This document shows positions 52,432-59,943 of a stretch of DNA of 64,000 nucleotides, one piece after another (position 1 is the first letter of the stretch; each line of letters starts with the position of its first letter). The position numbers and the translations under genes are program-made. The stretch spans positions 248,001 to 312,000 of the forward strand of contig NZ_CP033116.1 of assembly GCF_009497895.1 (NCBI RefSeq), given 5' to 3'. Source of the stretch: Halopseudomonas pelagia (lineage in GTDB: Bacteria; Pseudomonadota; Gammaproteobacteria; Pseudomonadales; Pseudomonadaceae). The notes beneath the pieces are model-generated. The model ran no database searches, was not told the DNA's origin, and worked only from the letters and a program-made list of their open reading frames with translations.

Positions 52432-53499
52432 ATGAGTTTTAAACGCAGTCTGGCCCTGGCGGCAACCCTCACCCTGTCGGCACAGGCCATGGCAGATGAT
52501 CCACTGAAAGTCGGCTTTGTGTATGTCGGGCCCATTGGCGATCACGGCTGGAGCTACCAGCACGACCAGGGTCGCCTGGCCATGGAAAAACACTTTGGTG
52601 ACAAGGTGCAGACTACCTATGTGGAAAACGTCAACGAAGGCGCCGACGCCGAACGCACCATCCGCCGCCTGGCCCAGGCTGGCAACGATCTGATTTTCAC
52701 CACCTCGTTCGGCTTCATGAACCCCACTGCGCGGGTGGCAGCTGACTATCCGGACAAGACTTTCCTGCACGCCACCGGCTACAAGCAGTCCGAGAATCTG
52801 GGCACCTATCTGTCCGTCACCTACGAAGGTCGTTATGTCACCGGCGCAGCCGCCGGCATGGTCACCGAATCCGACACCATCGGCTATATCGCCTCCTTCC
52901 CGATCCCGGAAGTGATCCGCGACATCAACGCCGTGTATCTGGGTGCGCGCTCGGTTAATCCCGATATCAAGATCAAGGTGATCTGGGCCAACACCTGGTT
53001 CGATCCGGCCAAGGAAGCCGATGCCGCCAATACCCTGATGGACCAGGGCGCGGACGTGATCGTGCAGCATACTGACAGCCCGGCACCGCTGCTGGCCGCA
53101 GAAAAGCGTGGCCACTGGGGCGTAGGCCAGGCATCGGACATGAGTCACTTCGGTCCCAAGGCGCACCTGTTGTCGGTAGTCAACGACTGGGCTCCCTATT
53201 ACATCGATACCGTGGACAAGGTCATGGCTGGCACCTGGGAATCCGGTGATTACTGGGGCGGCATCGGCGATGACGTGATCAAGATCGTTGCGGTTAATGA
53301 GAGTCTGACCGACGAGCAGCGCAGCAAGATTGATGAACTCACCACCGCGATTGGCAGTGGCGAACTGCATCCGTTCACCGGCCCGCTGAAAAATCAGGCA
53401 GGTGAACTCAAGGTGCCGGAAGGCACGACCATGACCCGCGAAGAGCTCGCTGGCATGAACTGGTATGTGGAGGGCATCGACGCGACCATTCCCCAATAA
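52432..53499 (+). CDS. BMP-family ABC transporter substrate-binding protein, probably purine-related
   Basis: The 355-residue exported protein has a signal peptide (AQAMA-DDP) followed by LKVGFVYVGPIGDHGWSYQHDQGR, the opening of the basic membrane protein (BMP/PnrA) family of nucleoside- and purine-binding proteins. TNFxFTTSFGFMNP-like and VQHTDSPAPL segments line the pocket. ATG 52432 follows AGGAGAA. Neighbouring purine catabolic genes and its likely nitrogen-controlled promoter suggest uptake of a purine such as guanine, xanthine or a nucleoside. No permease or ATPase genes follow; a terminator comes directly after, so those parts must lie elsewhere. Confidence 0.87.
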   Translation: MSFKRSLALAATLTLSAQAMADDPLKVGFVYVGPIGDHGWSYQHDQGRLAMEKHFGDKVQTTYVENVNEGADAERTIRRLAQAGNDLIFTTSFGFMNPTARVAADYPDKTFLHATGYKQSENLGTYLSVTYEGRYVTGAAAGMVTESDTIGYIASFPIPEVIRDINAVYLGARSVNPDIKIKVIWANTWFDPAKEADAANTLMDQGADVIVQHTDSPAPLLAAEKRGHWGVGQASDMSHFGPKAHLLSVVNDWAPYYIDTVDKVMAGTWESGDYWGGIGDDVIKIVAVNESLTDEQRSKIDELTTAIGSGELHPFTGPLKNQAGELKVPEGTTMTREELAGMNWYVEGIDATIPQ

Positions 53500-53518
53500 G
53501 CAAACTGTGTTGGCAAAC

Positions 53519-53545
53519 GACCCGGACACGTCCGGGTCTTTTTTT
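53519..53545 (+). terminator. Intrinsic terminator after the BMP-protein gene
   Basis: GACCCGGA (53519-53526) pairs with TCCGGGTC (53531-53538) over a 4-base loop and is followed by seven T residues (53539-53545). It lies 20 bases after the stop and ahead of the convergent deaminase gene. Confidence 0.93.
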
Positions 53546-53562
53546 GCCTGTGTTTCAGGCGC

Positions 53563-54921
53563 TCAAGCGCGCAGCAACTGCTGTACTGACTCCTGTACGC
53601 GCGCAGTCAACTCCGCCTCATCCAGACCCTGGATATTGCCGTCACTGATCGCCGGCTTGCCCTGAACAAAGCTGTACTTGATCGACACCGGCTCACCGCA
53701 CATCAACGGCGCCAGGAGCGGCGTATGCACACCGGCAAAGCGCGGCTGATAAATATCGTAAAGCACCAGGTCTGCAGCCATGCCGACGCTCAGCTCGCCA
53801 ACATCATGCAATCCGAGCAACTGGGCGCCATTGCGGCTACCCCAGGTCAGCACCTGTTCCAGGGTCGTAGCCGAAGGGCCATGCAAAGCGCGGTGCAGCA
53901 ACCAGGCCATGTTCAGCTCCTGTAGCATGGAGCCGGATTCGGCCGAGGCGGAGCCGTCGACTCCCATGCTGATGCTGATGCCGGCTTCCTGCATGGCGAT
54001 TACCGGAGCCACACCGCTGCCCAGACGGCCGTTGGACGTAGGGCAATGGGAAATGCGTGTGCCGGTCGCCGCCAGTCGTTCGATCGCATGGGCATCACTA
54101 TGCACCAGGTGCGCAAACCAGACCTCCTGGCCGAGCCAATCACAGCTTTCGGCATGATCAATCGCACTCTTGCCGTACTTGGCCTGCGCCTGCTGCTCGT
54201 CAAACCCCACCTCAAGCAGATGCGAATGCATGCCCAGACCCATTTCCCGGGCGTAAGCGGCCTGCACGCGCAGCCCGTCGGGTGAGCTGGAGTGAATCAG
54301 ACTGGTGGGTGCCACCACCAGCTTGCGCATCGCATCCCCGGCATTCTGGTGGTAGCGGCCGCGGGTCTGCTCCAGGCGTTCCAGCACCTGATCCAGCGTC
54401 TCCGGGCGAATGCCATTGTCGATCATGCCCTGATGGCTACCCTGCTCGGTGGCCGTGCCGCGGCACAGCACCAGGCGCATGCCCAGTTCATCGGCCGCCT
54501 GCCATACCGCATCTTCCAGCTCCGGGCTGGTGGTGTCGTGGTACAGGTAATGATGGTCGGCGCAGGTGGTGGCTCCTGAGCGCAGCAACTCATACAGCCC
54601 CAGGCGCGCGGCGTGATACATCAGCTGCGGTGTGACCTTCGGCCAGAAACGGTAGGGCACCGAACTCAGCCAGTCGCCCAGGCCCTGGTTGAGTGCGGCG
54701 GGCACACCCTTCATGACCGACTGGGCCAGATGATGGTGGGTATTGACCAGCCCCGGCCAGACTACGCAGCCGCGGGCGTCGATCTGCGTTTCGACGCAAT
54801 CGGTGGCGGGGCGTAGATCGCGGCCCATTTCGGTGATTCGCCCGTCACGGATACGGATATCCGTTGCATCGGGCTGGCTGGGAGAAAATACGGCTTCGGC
54901 GTGTTTGATCAGATAAGCCAC
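53563..54921 (-). CDS. 8-oxoguanine deaminase (amidohydrolase)
   Basis: The 452-residue metal-dependent amidohydrolase is close to PA0142 of P. aeruginosa, which converts 8-oxoguanine to urate. Zinc ligands are seen in WPGLVNTHHHLAQS (strand 1), HSHLLEVGFDE and FAHLVHSDAHAIERLA, and the ISHCPTSNGRLGSG segment with the catalytic Asp in SMGVDGSASAES. The product, urate, would enter PuuD and the following steps encoded nearby. It is divergent from the 2OG-Fe oxygenase gene across 558 bases that hold sigma-54 and NtrC-like elements. The related ATZ/TRZ deaminases are the main alternative. Confidence 0.87.
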   Translation of the reverse strand: MAYLIKHAEAVFSPSQPDATDIRIRDGRITEMGRDLRPATDCVETQIDARGCVVWPGLVNTHHHLAQSVMKGVPAALNQGLGDWLSSVPYRFWPKVTPQLMYHAARLGLYELLRSGATTCADHHYLYHDTTSPELEDAVWQAADELGMRLVLCRGTATEQGSHQGMIDNGIRPETLDQVLERLEQTRGRYHQNAGDAMRKLVVAPTSLIHSSSPDGLRVQAAYAREMGLGMHSHLLEVGFDEQQAQAKYGKSAIDHAESCDWLGQEVWFAHLVHSDAHAIERLAATGTRISHCPTSNGRLGSGVAPVIAMQEAGISISMGVDGSASAESGSMLQELNMAWLLHRALHGPSATTLEQVLTWGSRNGAQLLGLHDVGELSVGMAADLVLYDIYQPRFAGVHTPLLAPLMCGEPVSIKYSFVQGKPAISDGNIQGLDEAELTARVQESVQQLLRA

Positions 54922-55034
54922 TGCGGTGCTCCTTTGTTAGTCAAAGAGCAATGTCCCGGGGCTGGCCCCTGACCGCTTCTACTCTGGTACGTTGATATCC
55001 GGCTGATTCAGCCAGTTCTACTCTGCAAGTTTCT

Positions 55035-55052
55035 CTGCAATTTTCTCACCAA
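55035..55052 (-). promoter_or_regulatory. Sigma-54-like promoter, minus strand, for 8-oxoguanine deaminase
   Basis: Read on the minus strand, TTGG (55052-55049), eight bases, TTGCA (55040-55036). The GG and GC cores are 10 bases apart, as sigma-54 needs, but the CAC after GG is replaced by TGA. The predicted start is near 55025, about 104 bases before the ATG. Confidence 0.5.
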
Positions 55053-55112
55053 CCGCGGTGCTGACCAAAACTACCAAACACGCGGCTAGCGCAGGTACGC
55101 ACAACAACCTTC

Positions 55113-55159
55113 TGAACAAAAGTGGTGCAAATGGTCAGTTTTTGCACGTCCGCAGTGCA
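55113..55159. promoter_or_regulatory. Pair of NtrC-like enhancer dyads shared by divergent promoters
   Basis: Site A is TGAAC-N7-GTGCA (55113-55129, one mismatch) and site B is TGCAC-N7-GTGCA (55143-55159, perfect half-sites). The known NtrC site of glnA has the same form, TGCAC-N7-GTGCA. The centres are 30 bases apart. An overlapping dyad GTGCAAA-N9-TTTGCAC (55125-55147) uses the inner half-sites and could instead mark another regulator. Distances to the predicted starts are 111 and 141 bases (plus strand) and 96 and 126 bases (minus strand). Confidence 0.65.
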
Positions 55160-55234
55160 CGTTAGAAAGGCTATATAAGAATGCTGCCTGGCGGCGCACC
55201 CGACAGCGCCGGGCATTCGTCGGGAAAAAGCATC

Positions 55235-55252
55235 TTGGCGCGCTTCCTGCTT
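55235..55252 (+). promoter_or_regulatory. Sigma-54-like promoter, plus strand, for the 2OG-Fe oxygenase
   Basis: TTGGCGCG (55235-55242), four bases, CTGCTT (55247-55252). GG and GC are correctly spaced, and there are two mismatches to TTGGCACGNNNNTTGCW. The predicted start is near 55262, giving a leader of about 218 bases. Confidence 0.6.
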
Positions 55253-55479
55253 GATATTTATTGCAGGGTTATTATGCTCTGTACCTTGAGTAGAAGCTGT
55301 CAGGGGGCCAAACCCCAGGTCATTGCTCAGTTCATGGTCGGACGCTGTGCCAGGCACAACGACGGATCGGACTGACCTGCCAGCCCCGCTGACTCGCCTT
55401 CCGCCTTCTAGTGCCCTCCGATGCGTTCCGATCCTTTGTCTGCCTTGTGCTCAGCACGGGCAAAACTTGGAGCATCATC

Positions 55480-56499
55480 ATGACTGACAATACCGCTACG
55501 CCCGAATACGGCCTGAAAGAGCTGCAACTTGAAACCACCTTCGGCGGCATGGGCCGCGAGACCAGCAAGGACATTCCGCTGATCGACCTCAGCGACTTCG
55601 ACAATCGCCGCCAGGAAATTACCGAGCAGCTGTGGCAAGCCGCGACCGACGTTGGGTTTTTCCAGTTGGTCAATCACGGGCTGAAGCTGGATTCTGTGCG
55701 CGACGCGTTCAAACTCTCGGAAGCCTTCTTTTCCCTGCCCGCCGAGCAGAAACAAGCCTTCCCGCTGAAAAAGGGCCTGAATGCCGGTTGGGAATTCATG
55801 TCCCAGGTACGTCCTTCGACACGCACTGCCGATCAGAAGGAGTCCTTCCAGATCACCCTGCCACATATGGATGACCTCTGGCCCAACCAGACAGTGGTGC
55901 CGGAATTTCACCGGGTGATGCTGGATTTTGAATACCGCGCATGGCAACTGGGCATGCAGGTGTTGTCCTGCTTCGCCGAACGTCTGGGCTTTGAGCGCGA
56001 TTTTTTCACCCAGGCACATGATCGCCGCAAGCCGGATTATCAGAGCACCCTGCGCCTGTTGCACTATCTTGCCATGCCCGAGGAATCCCAGGATGAAAGC
56101 CTGTGGCGCGCCGGTGCGCATACCGATTTCGACTGTCTGACCATGGTCTTTCAACAGGAAGGCCAGGGCGGCCTGCAGGTCAGCCCCGGCAAGGATGCCG
56201 AAGGCGCGGGTGACAATCGCGAATGGAGCAGCGTGATCCCGCGTGATGACATCATCACCTGCAACATCGGCGACATGCTGATGCGCTGGAGTGATGATCA
56301 GCTCAAGTCCACACTGCACCGCGTGCGCATGCCCAAGCCCGGCGAATATCGCGGTCCACGCTACAGTCTGGCGTTCTTTTGCCAGGCCAACAAGGAAGTG
56401 ATGATCCAGGGGCCCGCAGGCAAGTATCCACCCATCTCTGCCGCAGACTATCTGTTGCAGCGCATCCAGGCCAACTTTGCCGAGAAAAAAGCGAACTAG
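55480..56499 (+). CDS. 2-oxoglutarate/Fe(II)-dependent oxygenase (isopenicillin N synthase-like)
   Basis: The 339-residue protein has the N-terminal DIOX_N part (IPLIDLSDFDNRRQEITEQLWQAATDVGFFQLVNHGL) and the jelly-roll core with the iron ligands: His and Asp in RAGAHTDFDCLTMVFQ and the distal His in KSTLHRVRMP, with the arginine of PRYSLAFF for 2-oxoglutarate. Similar genes stand in purine catabolic clusters of pseudomonads (PA0147). In fungi a different 2OG enzyme hydroxylates xanthine, but this bacterial group has no assigned substrate that I know. ATG 55480 follows GGAG by 7 bases. It converges on puuD. Confidence 0.87.
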   Translation: MTDNTATPEYGLKELQLETTFGGMGRETSKDIPLIDLSDFDNRRQEITEQLWQAATDVGFFQLVNHGLKLDSVRDAFKLSEAFFSLPAEQKQAFPLKKGLNAGWEFMSQVRPSTRTADQKESFQITLPHMDDLWPNQTVVPEFHRVMLDFEYRAWQLGMQVLSCFAERLGFERDFFTQAHDRRKPDYQSTLRLLHYLAMPEESQDESLWRAGAHTDFDCLTMVFQQEGQGGLQVSPGKDAEGAGDNREWSSVIPRDDIITCNIGDMLMRWSDDQLKSTLHRVRMPKPGEYRGPRYSLAFFCQANKEVMIQGPAGKYPPISAADYLLQRIQANFAEKKAN

Positions 56500-56508
56500 G
56501 CCCTATGT

Positions 56509-56538
56509 TTCCTGCGAGCCCAGCCGGGCTCGCAGGAA
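56509..56538. terminator. Perfect 13-bp hairpin between convergent genes
   Basis: TTCCTGCGAGCCC (56509-56521) and GGGCTCGCAGGAA (56526-56538) are exact complements with an AGCC loop, centred in the 49-base space between the oxygenase and puuD stops. Neither strand has a T tract after it. It could still stop or stabilise both transcripts. Confidence 0.65.
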
Positions 56539-56548
56539 CCTGGAACAA

Positions 56549-57748
56549 TTACTCCGCCTGCCTCAACCAGGCCCCCAACATATCGCGCTCTTCGCGCGTA
56601 ATCCCCGTGGTATTACCCAACGGCATATATTCGGTAGCTACTGTCGCCTGATAGACCTGATCGGTGTGTTCCCTCAGTTGCTCCAGCGTGCCCAGCGAAA
56701 TGCCGGCTGGCGGCGCCTGGAACGCAGGATGCGTCGGTTTGTCCGCGTGGCAACCCTGGCAATGAGTTTCTACCAGCGTGCTAATGGCGCTGTCACTGAC
56801 CTGCTCAGCATCGGCAGTCTGGCTGGCATCCGGGCGGCTCGGCGCCATCGCCCAGATCAATCCCAGCGTCAGCACCGCGCTGATGACCAGAATTGACGGC
56901 CGGGTAATGCCCTGGTGGCGCAGATTGAAAAAGTGCCGGGCGAATGCGGTTATGAAACCGATGGCCGCCAACACCGCCCAGCCATGGGCGTGCCCATAGA
57001 ACATCGGGTAGTGGTTGCTGATCATGATAAAAATGACCGGCAGCGTCAGGTAGTTGTTATGTGTGGAACGCAGCTTGGCCCGCTCCGCCAGCAGCGCTAC
57101 ATGGGCATCCGGCTCCTCGCCGCGCTCAATCGCACCAACCAGCGCGCGCTGGGCCGGCACAATGCCGAGAAACACGTTGGCGACCATGATGGTGCCGATT
57201 ACCGCACCCACATGGATAAAGGCACCGCGCCCGGCAAATACCTGGAACATGCTCCACGAAACAGTCACCAGAATAGCGAACAGCACCGCGCCGAAGGCCA
57301 GACCGTTGCGCGACAGCGGACTGCGAATCAGCGCCTCGTAAACCAGCATCACGCCCACCAGCGTACCCATGCCGATGGCAATGGCGCCGCCGGTACTCAG
57401 CGCCAGCTTGCTGCTGTCGATCAGATAGCCGGGGTTGCCGAAGTAGTACACCGCGAACAGCAGCGCCAGGCCGCTCATCAGCGTGCTGTAGGCTTCCCAC
57501 TTGAACCAGTGCAGCTTGCGCGGCATCTGTTCCGGCCCCAGCCGGTACTTGGCCACCTCATAAATCCCGCCACCATGGATCGCCCACAGATCGCCCTTGA
57601 TGCCTTTCTGTTTTTTCCAGTCCGGCGGTTCGCGCAGGTGGTTGTCCAGCCAGACGAAATAGAACGAGGCGCCAATCCAGGCCACCCCGGCAATCACATG
57701 AAACCAACGAATAATCAGACTCAGCCAATCAGCCAGATACGCATGCAT
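56549..57748 (-). CDS. puuD: Membrane urate hydroxylase PuuD with C-terminal cytochrome c domain
   Basis: PuuD oxidises urate to 5-hydroxyisourate and passes the electrons to the respiratory chain instead of making hydrogen peroxide. The 399-residue protein has about eight membrane helices (LIIRWFHVIAGVAWIGASFYFVWLDNHL onward, with conserved histidines such as FHVIAGV, AIHGGGIYEVAKY and THNNYLTLPVIFIMISNHYP), then a single c-type haem domain with CQGCH near 335-339 and a distal Met in YMPLGN. The start overlaps the guaD end by 20 bases. It is the last gene of the long minus-strand purine operon. Confidence 0.92.
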   Translation of the reverse strand: MHAYLADWLSLIIRWFHVIAGVAWIGASFYFVWLDNHLREPPDWKKQKGIKGDLWAIHGGGIYEVAKYRLGPEQMPRKLHWFKWEAYSTLMSGLALLFAVYYFGNPGYLIDSSKLALSTGGAIAIGMGTLVGVMLVYEALIRSPLSRNGLAFGAVLFAILVTVSWSMFQVFAGRGAFIHVGAVIGTIMVANVFLGIVPAQRALVGAIERGEEPDAHVALLAERAKLRSTHNNYLTLPVIFIMISNHYPMFYGHAHGWAVLAAIGFITAFARHFFNLRHQGITRPSILVISAVLTLGLIWAMAPSRPDASQTADAEQVSDSAISTLVETHCQGCHADKPTHPAFQAPPAGISLGTLEQLREHTDQVYQATVATEYMPLGNTTGITREERDMLGAWLRQAE

Positions 57749-59102
57749 TGAGCGCAGCTCCTTCTACGGTATCGCGATCGTACCGGCATTGCCCGGCAAT
57801 ATAGGTGCGGCGTATGGCTCGGTCGTCGCCGAGAATCATCAGATCGAAGAGCATCCCGGACAGATCCGAATCAGGCGTGCTCTTGAGCTTGAGGATCGGC
57901 CCGGCGGCGCGGTCGAGCACCAGAAAATCGGCATACTTTCCAGCCTGCAGATTGCCGGTCTGATCGGCCTGATGCAGCACCTCGGCATTGCCCAGCGTAG
58001 CCATGTAGAACGCCTTCAGCGGATTCAGCGATTGGCCACGCAACTGGCAGACCTTGTAGGCCTCGGCCATGGTCACCAGCATCGACAGACTGGTGCCGCC
58101 GCCGACATCCGAGGCCAGTCCCACCTGCACGCCGGCGTCGACGGCGCTGCGCAGATCAAACAGGCCGCTGCCCAGAAAGGTATTGGAGGTTGGGCAAAAG
58201 GCGATGCGCGTGCCGGTTTGCGCCAGACGCTGGCGATTCTCGTCGCTGATGTGGATGCCATGGGCGAGCACACTGTGGTCACCAAGCAGACCAAAATGAT
58301 CGTAAACGTCCAGGTAATCCTTGCGGTCAGGGAACAGTTCCTTGATCCAGGCAATCTCGGCGTGATTTTCCGCCCAGTGGGTCTGCATCAACACACCTGG
58401 GCAGTCGGCCAGCAACTGGCCGGCGTAGCTAAGCTGTTCCGCCGACGAAGTGGCGGCAAAGCGTGGCGTGATCGCATAGCGCTGGCGCCCTTTGCCGTGC
58501 CAGCGGTCAATCAGTTCGCGGCTTTCCCGGTAGCTGGCTTCCGCAGTATCGCGCAGGCCGTCGGGCGCGTTGGTGTCCATCATCACCTTGCCGGTGGTCA
58601 GCGCCATGTTGTAGCGATCAGACGCAGCAAACAGGGCGTCGGCAGACACCTGATGCGAGGTGGCAAATACCAGCCCGGAGGTGGTGCCGTGCGCCAGCAG
58701 CAGATCGAGAAACAACTGTGACTGGCTGGCGGAAAATTCCGCATCGGCGAACCGCGATTCGGTCGGAAAGGTGTAGGTTTCCAGCCATTCCAGTAACTGC
58801 GTGCCGTAACTGGCCATGACCCGCAACTGCGGCATATGCACATGGGTGTCGATAAAGCCCGGTACGATCAGACTGTTCGGCCAATGCTCGACGCTGGTCG
58901 TGGCGGGGAGTGCCGGCAGCAACTGCTCGGCCGCGCCGGTCGCCAACACGCGACCATCGGCAACCACCAGCAGACCATCCTGCAGGTATTCATAGCTGGC
59001 AGGGTCAGGCTTGCACAGGCCCGGATCAGCGAGAAAATGCAGCAATGGACCGCGAAAAGCGTTGCAGCCCGCGGGAAAGACGGTGGGTTTGGAATCAGTC
59101 AT
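57729..59102 (-). CDS. guaD: Guanine deaminase GuaD
   Basis: The 457-residue zinc amidohydrolase converts guanine to xanthine. Metal ligands are in SLIVPGFIDTHVHMPQLRVM, TDCPGVLMQTHWAENHAEI (His), HFGLLGDHSVLAHGIHIS and the catalytic Asp in VGLASDVGGGTSLSMLVTM; the FCPTSNTFLGSGLF strand is typical of guanine deaminases. I chose ATG 59102, which shares a base with the uraH stop (TGATG) and has GGGGGAG just upstream; a longer frame to 59132 would overlap uraH by 31 bases. The product xanthine is the substrate of the XDH encoded upstream in the operon. Confidence 0.93.
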   Translation of the reverse strand: MTDSKPTVFPAGCNAFRGPLLHFLADPGLCKPDPASYEYLQDGLLVVADGRVLATGAAEQLLPALPATTSVEHWPNSLIVPGFIDTHVHMPQLRVMASYGTQLLEWLETYTFPTESRFADAEFSASQSQLFLDLLLAHGTTSGLVFATSHQVSADALFAASDRYNMALTTGKVMMDTNAPDGLRDTAEASYRESRELIDRWHGKGRQRYAITPRFAATSSAEQLSYAGQLLADCPGVLMQTHWAENHAEIAWIKELFPDRKDYLDVYDHFGLLGDHSVLAHGIHISDENRQRLAQTGTRIAFCPTSNTFLGSGLFDLRSAVDAGVQVGLASDVGGGTSLSMLVTMAEAYKVCQLRGQSLNPLKAFYMATLGNAEVLHQADQTGNLQAGKYADFLVLDRAAGPILKLKSTPDSDLSGMLFDLMILGDDRAIRRTYIAGQCRYDRDTVEGAALNACVSG

Positions 59103-59446
59103 CAGCTCCCCCGATACGTCGAATAGCCCCACTGATTCAACAGCAGTGGCACGTGATAGTGGGCGTCGGCCTCGTCGAGGCAGAAGGCGATGGTCACCGA
59201 GGGATAGAAACAGCGCTTTTCCTGCTGCTGGAAATAACCCTGAGTGTCGAAGGTCAGACGGTAAGTGCTGGCATCGACCTTGAGCGGGAAAGCATCAAGA
59301 ATACGGCCATCGGCATCGGTGGTGGCGCTGGCCAGCTCACGCCAGCCGGTGTCGGTCTGTTGTTCCAGGCTGACGCTGACGCCGGCCGCGGGCCGGCCAG
59401 AGCCGAGATCAAGAATATGGGTGGTGATCTGACTGCGGGTGCTCAT
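59102..59446 (-). CDS. uraH: 5-hydroxyisourate hydrolase UraH
   Basis: This transthyretin-like enzyme hydrolyses 5-hydroxyisourate, the product of PuuD, to OHCU. The 114-residue protein has the N-terminal THILDLGSGRPAAGV (active-site His), a central DGRILDAFPL strand, YPSVTIAF, HYHVPLLLNQWGYSTYRGS, and the invariant C-terminal YRGS that lines the active site. No signal peptide is present, so it is cytosolic. It is coupled to uraD by a 4-base overlap. Confidence 0.95.
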   Translation of the reverse strand: MSTRSQITTHILDLGSGRPAAGVSVSLEQQTDTGWRELASATTDADGRILDAFPLKVDASTYRLTFDTQGYFQQQEKRCFYPSVTIAFCLDEADAHYHVPLLLNQWGYSTYRGS

Positions 59447-59943
59447 AACAATTTATCCAGTCGAATATGGGTGATCTTCGCCTGCTCGGCGGCGGCAACG
59501 CGGATCTCTTCAGCGCGCTCATTGGGCAGGCGCGCCTCCAGCAGTTCGAGCATCTGCTCAGCGGACTTGCCGGTGGCGCAAACAATAAAGATGAAACCGA
59601 ACCTGGCGTAATAGGCATCATTGCCCTCTTTCAGCCGGTGCAGCACGGCTTCGGGCGCGACACTCGCGCCCGCCTGTTCGCCGCTGGCCATAGCCTCGGT
59701 ACTCGCGTAACGCGCCTTCAGGCTCTTGATGTCACCAATCTTCGGGTGGGCTTCAAAGGCCGCCAGCCAGTCACTTTCCATCAGGCTTGGCCATAAAGCC
59801 CGAGCGGTCCCATGCAGCGCCTCAGGCGAGGAAAAAGGCCGTGCACCGACCATGCCGCGCACCCAGGCTTCGGCGGCGCAGCAGTCGCGCATCAGTGTCT
59901 CCGCCTCGGCCTCGGGCAGCTGATTGAGTTGTTCCAGGGTCAT
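59443..59943 (-). CDS. uraD: OHCU decarboxylase UraD
   Basis: UraD decarboxylates 2-oxo-4-hydroxy-4-carboxy-5-ureidoimidazoline to S-allantoin, the final step of the urate pathway. The 166-residue protein has the active-site histidine in FEAHPKIGDIKSLKARYASTEAMASGEQAGA and the later FIFIVCATGKSAEQMLELLEARLPNERAEEIRVAAAEQAKITHIRLDKLL, both typical. It overlaps uraH and xdhC by 4 bases on each side. Genes for allantoin breakdown are not in the window. Confidence 0.95.
   Translation of the reverse strand: MTLEQLNQLPEAEAETLMRDCCAAEAWVRGMVGARPFSSPEALHGTARALWPSLMESDWLAAFEAHPKIGDIKSLKARYASTEAMASGEQAGASVAPEAVLHRLKEGNDAYYARFGFIFIVCATGKSAEQMLELLEARLPNERAEEIRVAAAEQAKITHIRLDKLL

Larger units (their letters stand above)
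54922..55479. promoter_or_regulatory. 558-base divergent regulatory region of the purine genes
   Basis: I found no coding region here. The stretch contains, from left to right, a minus-strand sigma-54-like promoter (55035-55052), two NtrC-like dyads (55113-55129 and 55143-55159), a possible sigma-70 -10 (TATATA, 55172-55177) without a clear -35, and a plus-strand sigma-54-like promoter (55235-55252). The remaining ~220 bases before the oxygenase ATG (55480) would be a long leader; GGAG at 55469-55472 is its ribosome site. I saw nothing definite in the rest of that leader. Confidence 0.6.

Noticed and set aside
55131..55147. A further sigma-54-like element reading ATGGTCAG then TTTTTGCAC
   Set aside because: The GG and GC cores are separated by 9 bases rather than the required 10, although the sequence resembles the promoter before the BMP gene.
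57789..58721. Plus-strand open frame of 310 codons opposite guaD
   Set aside because: Shadow of guaD, which shows all amidohydrolase metal ligands on the minus strand.
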